Of a stretch of 64,000 bases of DNA, positions 11,625 through 23,146 are shown piece after piece; the first letter of the stretch is position 1, and each line of letters opens with the position of its first letter. Position numbers and translations under genes: made by a program. The DNA is from Cylindrodendrum hubeiense (Eukaryota; Ascomycota; Sordariomycetes; Hypocreales; Nectriaceae), in the NCBI GenBank assembly GCA_014621425.1, contig JAANBB010000108.1, forward strand, positions 39,696 through 103,695, read 5' to 3'. Below the pieces are notes generated by a model. That model saw nothing but the letters and a program-made list of their open reading frames with translations, was not told the DNA's origin and ran no database searches.

Positions 11625-12704
11625 ATGACGGAGTTTCGGCCTCGTCGTGCGCACAAAAAGTCGCGTGGCGGGTGCCGGCAATGCAAGCAACGCCATGTCA
11701 AGTGCGACGAGACGCGGCCCAAATGCGTAAACTGCCAGACCAACGAACACGATTGTTTCTACACAAGCGAGCAGGTCATCGTGGCGCCCAGGACAGTCAG
11801 AATACCCACCTCATTATCTGACATGCAGAACCGTCAGATGTTCAGCTTGGAGCACATGTCGCTCCTTTTCAATGTCACGAATGATCCGGGAGAGTTTATC
11901 ATGTGCGACGGATTGTCGCAGGGCGTCCTATCCGACATCATAAAACCTGCCATGGAGAACCAATACGTAATGGACCAACTTATAGCTCTATCCGCGCTCC
12001 AACGCAGCGTGAAAACCCCATCAACTTCGACCAACTACCACCTACTTAGCATGCAACTACAAGGAAGGGCACTATCCTCTCATAATAATTCGACATTGGT
12101 CCTTTCGGGACCCGATAGCCTTCCACGCTTCATATTCTCAATGCTCTTAGGATATTCTCTCCTCTATGACACTTTTGCAAGTTCGCGAAACGACATTTCC
12201 ACTTTTATTGAAATGTTTGCACGGTACCTTCCGATTATTCAACTCGGCAAGACAATGGCCCGAGATCACTGGCCTACTCTGCGAATGTCCGAGGTACGAC
12301 ATATATACTTGGCCGTGGGACTTGATCCTGGGCACCCGCAATACATCTCATCAGAGGCGGAAGATGACCTTCAGGTCCTCGACTTGATGTTAACTGAATC
12401 AGATGTGGAGCAGTCGTCGCTCGATCCATGTCGCAAGGCAGCAACATCTCTCAAAATGGCCTACACATTATATCAAAAGCACCTACAACACAAACTACTA
12501 CGTACTCAGGCCGCATCAACGTTCCTGATTTACACACCATTTACCTTCGTGGACGCCTTAAAAAACAGTCAACCCGAAGCTCTTGTTATTCTCGCTCACT
12601 ATGGTGTGCTTTTATACAGATGTCGCGATGCTTGGGTGGTGGGTGATGCCGGAAGACAGGTCATTCGACTCGCCGCATCCGAACTGAGTCCACAATGGGA
12701 CTGA
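11625..12704 (+). CDS. Zn2Cys6 transcription factor (sterol-uptake-regulator-like architecture)
   Basis: Nuclear DNA-binding regulator, single open frame of about 359 residues from ATG 11625. The zinc cluster lies at residues 10-45: KKSRGGCRQCKQRHVKCDE, then PKCVNCQTNEHDC, giving the six cysteines with normal spacing. The rest is a short helical regulatory region (MSLLFNVTNDP, YLLSMQLQGRALS, WVVGDAGRQVIRLA), as in compact fungal factors of the Upc2-like type. The frame stops with TGA after LSPQWD. The same frame continues FMELPHEILSTSGG after that TGA, which resembles the Trp/Pro-rich tail common in such factors, so the stop may be slightly premature. That last point is a weak inference. It converges on the next regulator, which lies on the minus strand. 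Confidence 0.85.
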   Translation: MTEFRPRRAHKKSRGGCRQCKQRHVKCDETRPKCVNCQTNEHDCFYTSEQVIVAPRTVRIPTSLSDMQNRQMFSLEHMSLLFNVTNDPGEFIMCDGLSQGVLSDIIKPAMENQYVMDQLIALSALQRSVKTPSTSTNYHLLSMQLQGRALSSHNNSTLVLSGPDSLPRFIFSMLLGYSLLYDTFASSRNDISTFIEMFARYLPIIQLGKTMARDHWPTLRMSEVRHIYLAVGLDPGHPQYISSEAEDDLQVLDLMLTESDVEQSSLDPCRKAATSLKMAYTLYQKHLQHKLLRTQAASTFLIYTPFTFVDALKNSQPEALVILAHYGVLLYRCRDAWVVGDAGRQVIRLAASELSPQWD

Positions 12705-13053
12705 TTCATGGAACTGCCACATGAGATTTTATCTACCTCGGGTGGCAGTGATGGAATGTGCATACAATAATTTAATACTGATTTAAAGGGGGTTGAAAAT
12801 ACAAAAAGGGCTTTTCATGACTTGGGTATTTTCTAATTCAAACTGATGCGATGTGCGCCTGGTTTCGATTATAATTGTGATTGGGCTATTTACAGTCAAA
12901 TACCCTGAATATCATCCTACACCCCCTAACATTAGAAGGCACTCATGATTTCACCAGTACATAATCTGCTGTTTTATGCGACGCTTGCGACCCCAGAGTC
13001 TCGTCAAGACCGAATGCAAAGCGGGCCGCTGGATGTACAACGCTTTCAGCGGT

Positions 13054-15491
13054 CTACCGCCCTTTGTCTTTACCCTCATAAGAGATACCCCATTTCTCAA
13101 ACTCAAGTGGTGTTCTACCCTGATCTAGCAGTGCAACCTTTTGAGCTTTGATGTATGCCAGGTTCAAATTTCCAAATATCTATTTGAAACAGAAAATGAT
13201 ATTAGTTGAGTTGGGGCCGAGGGTCGCTAATAGTGGCACTATTTCTGGGACCTGTCCCTGTTCATTTATCTGTAATCCACGAGTGAGCGTAATTCAGGAT
13301 ACAAGTATACCATCCTACGGTTTTTGCAGTCGATGACTGAATACCATGGTCTGTCATTTCTTTTGCAAGCTGGCCCGCCAAGGATCTCATCACTGCGTTA
13401 TCCTTGCCTATCGTCATCATGACCTTGAGCAAAAATTCTAAGTTGTCCTCGCCATGCGAACTATATTCCGACAGTGCATCGTCTAAAAACACTAGAGCGG
13501 CAATATACGCAGAGAAGTTGATTAAAGGGTTCATGAGAGATATTCGTAAATCCGAAGTGATTCGAAAAACGTTGAGGATGTTTTCAGCTGCTGGCAGCAA
13601 CCGATGTTGACACTGGGGCTTCAAATGCCCTGGTAGGCTTTGTGCCTGCGCCCTGAACAGAGCCGCTCGATGCAGACAGACCGTAGCTGTATGGATAAGA
13701 ATATGAAGAAAGACTGCATTCTGGTCATGGTAATTCGCAGGAAGACGGAGGTTGTTGGGTAATAACAACAAGATCATGGCCAAATTGTTGTCAAGAGTTC
13801 TGTGTCTCTTCCAGAACGGATCAATTTTAAAATCCAAGTTCGTCATCATGTTGACGTGAGACGTGTGATCCATGGTTTCGAAGAAAAGCTGCGCGATTCG
13901 CACTCTCGCCGCAAGAGGGGAGTATTGGTCGCCCTGTTGTTCATCTGCCCACATGCTTGCTATTTCTTCGCATCCGGTACTATATGCCTCTTCAGAAGCG
14001 GGAAGTCGCGTTTGTATCTATGACCGATCAATACATATTTGCGGCTGGAAAAGCACCTGGTAACGTACGTGACTCTCCTGGATTAACGTTGGCCACTTCG
14101 TAGTTGCGGAAACAAGACGGTCAGAGCAAAATATTACCCACCATGTTCTGCGCTGTTCCTCAGAGTCGGTCCAGTCTCTTGGTGCCTGTACTGGGAATGC
14201 TGAGGTTTCGTCGACTCCGTCGATTTTGTGCAGATTCAACATCTGTGCAATTCGGACACTGCGACAGAGGCTCATTGATGATCTTGAGAACATTACATGT
14301 TCGGCCTCGAAGTAGGCGATCAAGCACCAACTCTGAGCATGAGCTAATGTGACAGAATGGTCTTCTCGCCCCTGATCCATTTAGCGCGGTCAGCACATAC
14401 CTGGTGTATTCTAACTTACCCCCATCTCATCTGAGCTCGCGTAAGCTCTAGCACGTTGATAGAATAGCATTGCTAAGTGACGATGGACCTCGGATGCCGT
14501 AGCGGCTGTCGCCATTATGGCGTACTGGAGACACATTGGCGGGCGCAATTGAATTGGTAGATGCAGTGATGCCACAAAGCGTTGCCGATGCAACATGGGT
14601 GAACCATGATGCAAGGTGTCAAAGTAGATATTGGTCCTACCGGAGCGAATTAGGAAGCTGGTGAGCGGTATTGACCCTTTTCAGCTTACAGGTCTAGTAT
14701 GAGGTCGTGCGACGGGAGTTGCTCAAAAAGGTGCAATCTGGTCAGCTCATCGAGAAAAGCGCTGTTGCGTGTTGCATGTGCAGAATGCTCCGTGTCAACC
14801 TGGTTTACAATAGGAGATGATCCAAGTGGGATGATACTAGCTGGGATTTCTAGGCCGTCGCCAAAGTTATCGGGCTGATGGTGCTCAAAAGCGGTTGTCT
14901 TGCTTCTTCGGGCCAGGTGTTCTAGATCGCCTATATTCAATTAGGGACTACTCGGCAACAGATGCATCTTGTTAGATTGTTATGGGATTCCTGCAACTCC
15001 CTGATATATCGATATCCTAGTCTTAGTCAGAGGGGCGTGAGATTGAGAGATAAAACCCCTCACGGAAAAGAGGGGCTCGAGGCCCTCAAGGATCAACACA
15101 ATCATCAGCTTTGAATCCACACTCTATTGAACACTAAGACCACTTGATCGAATGTGCCGTACACGATCCAACACATCTCTATGAATAATTCCCGTCCCAT
15201 GTGATGTACCAATGTAATTTGAGCTACGCCTAGCGGGCCGCTGTCTGAGAAAAGTGATAACGAACCTAACTTTGCTTCGAGTTCATGAATTTGCTTCCTT
15301 TTCCCAACGGTTACTTGTCGCGATTGAGGATATGCACAATCGGCGCCAGATCGGGCACATCGGCTGCAGCATGGCTTGATGCGGTCGCACTTCTTCTTCA
15401 TTTCCCGGCATTGGAGACATGATAGCGGAGATAGTATGGGGAGACGGCTGGCCGGGGCACCTGACGCTCCTGACGCCGTGTCTTCGCTCAT
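13054..15491 (-). CDS. Zn2Cys6 fungal-specific transcription factor, multi-exon
   Basis: Nuclear regulator starting at ATG 15491. The zinc cluster (LSCLQCREMKKKCDRIKPC then CSRCARSGADC) is followed by the basic linker KRKQIHELEAKL. Exons that keep phase are 15266-15491, 14690-14930, 14420-14636, 14069-14371 and 13319-14017. They cover the fungal_trans middle region: PMLHRQRFVASLHL, then SWCLIAYFEAEHV with SMSLCRSVRIAQMLNLHKID, then WWVIFCSDRLVSAT and TRLPASEEAYSTG. The first intron (14931-15265) is long and starts with a weak GTTCGT donor. The 3' end is less certain. Either the frame ends at 13262 without further splicing, or two more short introns join an 18-base exon (13252-13269) to a final exon (13054-13179) reading IFGNLNLAYIKAQKVALLDQ. 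I favour the second, because all phases match and the last exon looks coding. Confidence 0.82.
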
Positions 15492-16877
15492 CGCAGGAAG
15501 TTCCAGTGGGGATAGGATCGTGCTGAACGGGCGTCCCCGATTTGATGGCTTCACATTAATTACCTGTTCCAAGACCCAGAGCCCCAAGGAGGGAGGAAAG
15601 GAGGGAAAGATGGTGGTCTGCGTGTTATTGAATAATTCTACAGGGCGGCTTTGCCCAACAGTGATCACAGGCATGTCACTCCCACAGCTGAGTTTTTGGC
15701 GGGCACGCTAGATTCAAAACGGATCAGGTAGCTTATGTTTGTCAGCTTCGGGCATGACACGACTGGTTCGCACATTGTCGGACACCGCCATACTCCACTC
15801 TACTCCATCGCCTGGTCGATACGTGGGGCCGAGCCGGCGTCTCAACGAGCGAGCCGGCATCACAATGAGCGAGCGGACTCGGCCGCGCCGTGTCGAGTTG
15901 GGCGAGTCGAGAACGCGCGTCGTGGATGGCATTGATCATGGCCAATCAGGGAATTCCGCCTCTAACGATTGGGATCGCATCCCGACGTATTAGAATGTTC
16001 GCGCTACCTAGCGAGTACCATGGCCTACAGTACAGAAACGCTCGACGAGAATTATATTCATTCGGGTGGAGTTATAAGGCACTTGTCGAAACCCGTGAAC
16101 TCATTTCTTAGCGGTAAGAAAATGTACTGGGTCTTATGACATACGGCACAGGACAGTTCAGACCAGCGCATTTTCCGAGCAGCCTCAACCAGCGAGGCGC
16201 CCATTTTTCATTCACACAACGCGTCTATGAAGCTTCTCAGGGAAACGTCGACTTTCTCTTTCAAACCTTCTCCCAAAGGCTTATGAAATTAGGTCAGATA
16301 AAGAAATCTCACAGGGACATATAGCTATAGATCTCAGCTAGGTTTTCGGTTTGCAGCTGATACATCCATCTCGTCAAGTGATCCAGGGATCCAAGTCGCT
16401 GGAGCGTCAGAGTAAAATAATATATAGATTTTCAGGACCCGTGAGGCACCACCGGATTGCCAGTACCCTGTTTTGGTGTGTGATTATCCACGTGGAGTAG
16501 CACCCAGACTTGGGGTGATCAAATACGGATTTCGCTGTAGTGGCGGGACGGCTGGGTATGACGGCCACTTCTGGACACCGAGTCGCGGTGACGAGCAGAC
16601 TCCGTCGGAGCGTCGATACTCGCGTCGGTCATAAACTAATAATTTCGCACACGCCATCGGTCTCATTTAAAAACAACAATATCTGACTAACTTATAAGCC
16701 AACACCTACATATATTAAGCCGAGTCCTGATTGCTATGCATCCATTTCTGTCGTCCCTCGCTCCCAACTACGATCTAGCCTAAATCCTTTTTTTCTTCGA
16801 CCCATTACATCTCAGCACTTCTCCATGCATATAATTTATTTTGCACTGCTCTTAATTCCGGTGGCGGCTTGTGAGAA
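15492..16877. other. Intergenic region, no gene recognised
   Basis: It holds the 5' flanks of two genes that point outward, the regulator (-) and the decayed transporter (+). Short open frames overlap on both strands without any recognisable domain. Confidence 0.45.
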
Positions 16878-18280
16878 ATGGACACCGACTCGGGAAACAT
16901 GTCCTACCAGGAGAAGGACATGGCTGCAAACAACTCCACCGTGCCGATGACGATTGCACCACCAGCCACTATCAGCATTCCTTCACACCCAGAAGGCTCA
17001 AATTATTTCAGGCCTTCCGGACTTAAAATTAGCCTCATCACCATCAGTTTGATGCTAACAGTGCTCTGCGTGGCCCTAGATAACACTGTAAGATGATGCT
17101 TTCCGAGACAAAACCAAATGACTCTAACTATTCGCCCCAAGATTATCGCGGTCGCTATCCCACACATTACTGAGTAGTTTAATAATCTCAATGACGTGGG
17201 GTGGTATGCCTCGGCCTATCTCCTCACGACTTGCGGTAACACTACTCCCCTTAGTATGAGCTGGAACATTTCTGACATTGCTGTCTTCAACGTATAGCGC
17301 TTCAACTACTCTTCGGGAAGCTATATGCACTCTTCAATGTCAAGATGGTGTTTCTCACCGCCCTGTTCGTTTTCGAGGTTGGATCTTTGATATGCGGCGT
17401 TGCGCCAAGTTCTACTGCCCTCATTATGGGCCGAGCGATTGCAGGTCTGGGGAGTGCGGAATATTCACAGGCTCCTTGGTCACCATTGCTCACACTGTCG
17501 ATCGAGAGAAAACACCCATTTTCTTTTAGTCTCCTGGGAGGCATGTACGGAATAGCGTCTGTCGCGGGACCTCTGGTGGGTACCCCATCATCCTCGCCGG
17601 GCTCTCCATGCTAACCTGATCAGATGGGTGGAGCTTTCACAGACCATGCGACTTGGCGATGGTGCTTCTATATTAACCTTCCTCTCGGGGCTGCCATGAC
17701 AGTGGTTTTGTTCTTCTTGTCGGAGCTTCCCCCGCGGGAGACATCTCAGCGGGATCCAGCTCTCAAAGTGTTGCGCCGGTTGGATCCTGTCGGCATTGTC
17801 CTTTTTGTGCCAAGCATCATTTGCGTTCTTCTTGCCCTGCAATGAGGAGGAGTCAAGTATCCATGGTCCAACGGGCGTATCATTGTTCTTTTCGTCATGT
17901 TTGGTGTGCTACTCGTTGCATTTATTGCAGTTCAAATTTACGCCAAGGATGATGCCACTGTGAGTTTCCCGCCCATGCACTAGCAATGAGAGTTTGATGA
18001 CCTTTAAAGTGCCTTCTCGCATCGCGTCCCAGAGAACGATTGCATCAGCTGCATTCTTCGGCTTCTGCATTGGAGGATCATTCTGTATCATTACGTACTA
18101 TATCCCTATTTGGGTACGTAATTGTGCAAACTGTTGCCGCAGGTGCTCTTAGCTTATAATGATGCTCTGGTCAAGGCCTTCCAACTTGGTCTCATCTTGA
18201 GCTGCTTGAGCATGCTGGGTGCTATTGGAGTTGAATGGAAGAGGGTTGAGGGACAGGAAATCGCTCCAGGTGGGGCTTAA
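16878..18280 (+). pseudogene. Decayed MFS drug-efflux transporter (DHA2-like)
   Basis: Remnant of a 14-helix multidrug efflux pump. Recognisable pieces, in order, are LKISLITISLMLTVLCVALDNT, FNNLNDVGWYASAYLLTTC, LIMGRAIAGLGSA, SLLGGMYGIASVAGPL, TWRWCFYINLPLGA, and the C-terminal tail AFQLGLILSCLSMLGAIGVEW ending at 18280. Introns still show GT...AG ends. Breaks seen: an in-frame TAG at 17175-17177 where the family has Gln or Asp-Glu; a frameshift near 17457 compensated near 17528; TGA at 17843-17845 where the family has Trp (LALQWGG); and loss of about 200 residues between PIW (near 18112) and the tail (near 18150). It cannot make a working pump. The nonsense changes fit C-to-T or G-to-A transitions. 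Confidence 0.88.
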
Positions 18281-19187
18281 CGGGTTCACAATTGAAAGAG
18301 GCAACGCGAGGCTGTCTGTTGTGATGTGATAAAATGTCAGGCAAAAGATAATTGGGTGGTTGAATGAAAACTAGCACGGTAGTTACACTCATAGACTCAT
18401 CTTCACAGAATGTATTAACAAGACAATGTTCAACACCTCAATCCTGGCTAAATGCAATTCTGCGGAATGAGGGGCTTTTGAGCATTGCCCTGCGCTTGAA
18501 GTTGTTAGGTGCCCAACTTTGCGCTCAAACCCCTGTTACGTGGGATCTGCGGATGGTAAAGGCTACGCACGGTTAATTGCGACAACGGCATTTTCTTGCC
18601 GCTTTTTGATGTGCAGATACAATATATCGGACGAATACTCTGCACTGCCTCAAGCTACAGATACCATGCCAGGTTTTTGCTAGGGCTGGTTCGTCGTCTG
18701 CATGGAGGCTTTCACACTCGCTTGCTCCCCCTACGCCGCCAGCCGCGAATCTTCAATGACGTTATACATGGAGGCGTGTGCCATAAATATCCCGGGTGAC
18801 TGTGGATGGCAGATTTTGCGGGGTCAAAGGAATGAAGAAGCTGGTTTTTGAGGATGTAATTGGTGCGGCTTGAATCCACTTGATGTGCTGGAGCCATGTT
18901 AGTACGTGGACGGACCAGCCGGGACTCCGCCACGGCAAGCTCCTTTGCTTTCGGTCTCGCTTCCGCGTTCGGGTCATACCTTTTTTCGCGAACTTTGACT
19001 TTGGCCGAGTGTCTAGGGCTGAGATACCGGTTGACAACGTACGGTAGCTGAGAGCAGGCATGGCTGCAATTACATATTTAAACATGCCTTCTCCCCCTGA
19101 GATGAGTTGTTATTCCGCATCACCATTCACAACAGTTCTTTACACAGACACTCAACACCAATCTTCACCAACAACCACCTCTCCAAA
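18281..19187. other. Intergenic region 5' of RTA1-like gene
   Basis: No gene, repeat or RNA is recognised. The last 200 bases should hold the RTA1-like gene promoter and 5' leader, which is rich in ACA/CAC before the ATG. Confidence 0.4.
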
Positions 19188-20101
19188 ATGGCCAAACTCG
19201 AATTGTACAATGGCCACTATCTGTGGGAATACATACCCTCGTTTCCGGCTGCCATCATCTTCATCGTCGTGTTTGGTGTCCTGACTGCAGCACACGTCTG
19301 GAAGCTGGCACGAAACAGGACCTGGTTCTGCATTCCGTTTGTCGCTGGAGGCGTTTGTAAGTCTTGATTGTATTCCTCTTCGTGCGCTTGCAGCTAGCTA
19401 ACTTGATTGTAGTTGAAATTGTTGGCTACGTCGGCAGAGCGTTGGCACACAACTCGACCGGAACCCTCATCCCCTACGTCCTGCAATCCACATTGCTTCT
19501 TCTCGCACCCATCTTATTCGCGGCCTCTCTCTATATGACGCTCAGCAGAGTTGTTCGTGCGGTTCACGGCGAATCATGCTCCATGATTGCCCCTCGCTGG
19601 CTCACCAGCATTTTCGTCTTCGGCGACGTCTTCAGCTTCATCGTCCAAGCCAGCGGCGCCGGCCTTCGCGTCCAAGCAGGCTCAGCAAACAGCAAGATTA
19701 ACCCTAAACTTGGACCGTGGGTCATCGTTGGAGGTCTCATCTTTCAGATCGTCGTGTTTGCCATCTTCATCGTCGCCACCTTCAGATTCCAGAGTGCCTT
19801 TAGCAGACATGAGAGTGCAAAGGCTATGAACGACGTCCCGTGGCGCAAGATTCTGCACATGCTCTACATGACATCGACATTCGTCATGGTTCGAAACATT
19901 TTCAGGACGGCCGAATATGCGATGGGCAGCGATGGATACTTGCTGGGCCATGAGTGGGGTGTGTACGTCTTTGATGCGTCCTTGATGACTCTTACCATGG
20001 CATGCTTCTTTGTCTGGTACCCGAGCCAGTTGAATGGCGGACTGAAAGTCAACAACGACACCGAGATGAACAGAACCGAGGTTACACGAGAGCGAAAGTA
20101 G
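19188..20101 (+). CDS. RTA1-like lipid-translocating / stress-resistance membrane protein
   Basis: Seven-helix integral membrane protein of about 285 residues, in two exons: 19188-19356 and 19413-20101, with intron 19357-19412 (GTAAGT...TAG). The ATG at 19188 is preceded by AAA. Family marks are YNGHYLWEYIPSFPAAIIF at the N terminus, FEIVGYVGRA across the splice, PYVLQSTLLLLAPILFAASL, FVFGDVFSFIVQASGAG, and late in the protein FVMVRNIFRTAEYAMG followed by HEWGVYVFDA. RTA1-family proteins act at the plasma membrane and are linked to resistance to 7-aminocholesterol and to lipid translocation; the precise role of this copy is not known. The gene looks intact. Confidence 0.93.
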
Positions 20102-20308
20102 ACCTAGAGAGTGGCTACGAGGAGGGCAAAACAGGACAGCCACTACGCAATTTCTTTGTCATTATAGATAGTCATTTATTTTAATCAGACATATGTCATC
20201 CATTCCTTTCTCGAATCCTCGGCTTTACTCGTGTCTATGTGATAAATACAGTGAGATATACAGCTTGCGGCTCAGACGAAGCAGGTGTATTACAGATGCC
20301 AAGGCCTT

Positions 20309-20340
20309 CTTGGCCGTCTTGGCCGTCTTGGCCGTCTTGG
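20309..20340. repeat. 9-bp tandem repeat
   Basis: CTTGGCCGT is repeated three times perfectly (20309-20335) and begins a fourth time. It lies 3' of the RTA1-like gene, in non-coding sequence. Confidence 0.85.
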
Positions 20341-21836
20341 CATCGTCAAATCGATCTGACAAGGTCTTGGCTGAGATGTGCCGGGGTGGGAGGGACCGTT
20401 CGGCGACACTACTGTCGATAGGCAAAGTTAGGATTTAGTGATCACCCTCACGTTGCCACGGAGAACTGCAAAGCTATAGCCAGTCGGGGCTGTGTCAAAG
20501 CAGACTGGGGTGGGTCCGTAGCGCTGACGCCCAATTTTTTCGTTGGGAATTCGAGTTGATGCTGGGACCGAAACCGAGACCGGAGCCGAGCCTCATGGGA
20601 CATTGCGCATGGCTGCGCTGCAGTGCTGGCACTAAGGTCCACATTTCTCGTCCGATCAAGCTCCATTTTGAGCCATAAGAATGGCAACCCGGGTCCAGCT
20701 TAGTGTCTAGCATGGCTTGTTTGTTCAAAACCTGATAGCTGATTTGTGAGGTCATTTTTCCACCATCCTGGCAGACGCCGGCTTATCCACGTTCTCTCTC
20801 AACACTGCACATCTTATCAATGTCGTTTATTATTTCCCCATTTTCTCCGGGTTTATTGACCTCTTGCTTGTCGCACAACCGGCTGCTAAAAACGTGGCAT
20901 TTTCGACTGATGTGACTTGCAACGAGATAAAATAATACTGCGTTGGGTGGATTTGGTTGGCAAACAGGGATTGACCCATGAGCTCTACGTGCTGCTAGAG
21001 GTATGTATGGCAAATCCTGTCTCTTTCTTTGCTGGATCTCGCCATGTTTTTGCATATTGTTTTACAACAAAGCGATATTTACCTTATCATTATCAAGGGC
21101 CCATGCCCAATTGGTAGTAACGACATCAATACTCATCTTCACCCCAATCATATGATAAATAGGTTACCTAGAGTGTCATCCCACGTACTCAGTATTCAGG
21201 TTGCTAACAGCTTGGTTATTGTATAGTTTTGATCTGAAGACCCAGATTTTACAAGTCGAGACCACTACCCTATACCACCATTTCGTTGGCGGTATGGTTG
21301 GTTTTGTACAGCACACAGTTCAGGCCACCTCAGTACCTGTAAATAGTCTATTTTTTTTTTTTTTTTTTTCATAAATAATGCTCCGGCCTCAGGTTAGACG
21401 GGAGTGCGTGTAGGAAAATAGGAGCTTCAGTTACCTCGATTATTGAGAGTTGTACCAAGACTAGCGATACAGAGACGGACTAGATCCCCGTCTTTACAAC
21501 CTATGAAGATGTCAAACTGCTTATACACTTGTTTTTGGAAATAATCCCACTTCTGCTGATAGCAATGGCACAGCTGAGGTCAGATCCCATCGCATGGCAA
21601 AGGACCTCGCCGCTACTGTTACCATCAATAGACCGACCATATATCTACCTTCTGGTAGCGTTCCTGATGAATCCATCTAGTATTCCCAAACTGGGTTTCA
21701 ACCTATCGTACACATAGACCCAGGTAGTGACAATTGGCGTGAAAGTGCAGACAAAATCCTTGTCCGGGAGAAGACAGTATTTGCGGACGTCACGTTTGCG
21801 CGCAAGCTTCACGCCGTTGAAAAATAGAAATGGTCT

Positions 21837-21860
21837 TCGATATTATCGATATTATCGATA
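21837..21860. repeat. TATTATCGA tandem repeat
   Basis: A 9-bp unit TATTATCGA occurs twice, preceded by TCGA and followed by a partial copy, giving a short, nearly palindromic AT-rich tract. No role can be assigned. Confidence 0.75.
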
Positions 21861-23146
21861 AAGCGGCGTGTAATTAACGTGGAATTTGCGTTTGTAACAT
21901 ACCGAGAGACAATGGAAGCTCGGTCGCGGAACTAGTCCTCATACTGGTTGGGGTGGTGGCGCGACAACCGTCAAATATTTCAGTTAATCACGCGGCAAGG
22001 GCTTAGGTTGGAAAGGAAAATTGTCTCGGCATCATGCTTTACGGCAAAAAGAATGGCATTGTTGGCATATTCATACTGCTGTCACCTGCATATTTCGCAC
22101 CTCTTCAAGTTTAACATTTATGCTCAAGATCTATTCGCCGCAACGGATGCTTCGAAGGAAATTCGCCCATCCGAGATCAAAATTTCGAGGAGATGCTTCC
22201 GGCATCTGCAAAATGATTCGAATATCACTTAGTGGCTTCCGGAAGTAATATGAACTGTTTTGCATCCGATTATATTCCAGGTACTTGAAGAATCCACATG
22301 ACTTTTGACTATTGAATTAACCTTAATATGCTTACGATTGTGCTTATTATCCTTAATCCGGGCCTTGACTGGGTGTGCGAGAAGCATCTGTTTATATGGA
22401 CCTAGCTTGATCGAAATCGGCCAAAATTGGTCACCAACCATGTCGATACGGGCACATAATGCAGAGCCATGTTTGAATTCAGATGATGAGTAGAGGCATG
22501 CAGAGTCTACCGACAGAACCCCAGCCATTGAGATAAATCATCAACCAGTATCGGCACAATGTGCTGGTACTGCAGGCCCATCCGTGCGAGGCTCCCATTC
22601 TTCGGCACCGATTCGGCAAAATCCCAACCCCGACGGTGGGCTATGTGGCCGCGCTCGGCGCAAATTTGAGGCAGCAGACGACGAATTACGCCATTTCAAT
22701 TGGTGGTATGATGATTCAACTCCGCCTGCAATCGGCGTTTTGGACTAGTTCCGTGCTCCGAAGTCCGTCTTTGTCGTGGTCATGGATTAATGACATGGCC
22801 CCGGGCCCGGGGTTGGCCCAGATAACGCCGTTTGTCCCTGACTAAGAGAGCGGAAGCTACCGCGTATTGTGCAGTTGCTCCTTATTTACTCCGTAGTGCT
22901 TACTGACTTGTAGGGGTTGATCATGAATACAGGAGGTGCCACGCAACTGGCGCGTGGCTTGGAGGTTGCAGGTTGCAGGTTACTGGAACTAGGCAGACGT
23001 TGATAATTACTTGTTTTGTTCTGCTATCATTTTCCTGCTGCCTCATCATCTTCTCAACGCCAGTATTTACAGGCCGCTACGCGCTGTCCTGAGGCTCATC
23101 ATGTGGCTCACCAATCTGCATTTCGACCAACACACTCCTCTCCGCC

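Larger units (their letters stand above)
20102..23146. other. 3-kb intergenic region, no gene recognised
   Basis: No coding region is supported here. It holds short simple repeats (20309-20340, 21837-21860, and a run of about 20 T near 21350-21370). Promoter elements of the downstream glucosyltransferase-like gene must lie in the last part, but none stands out. Confidence 0.5.
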
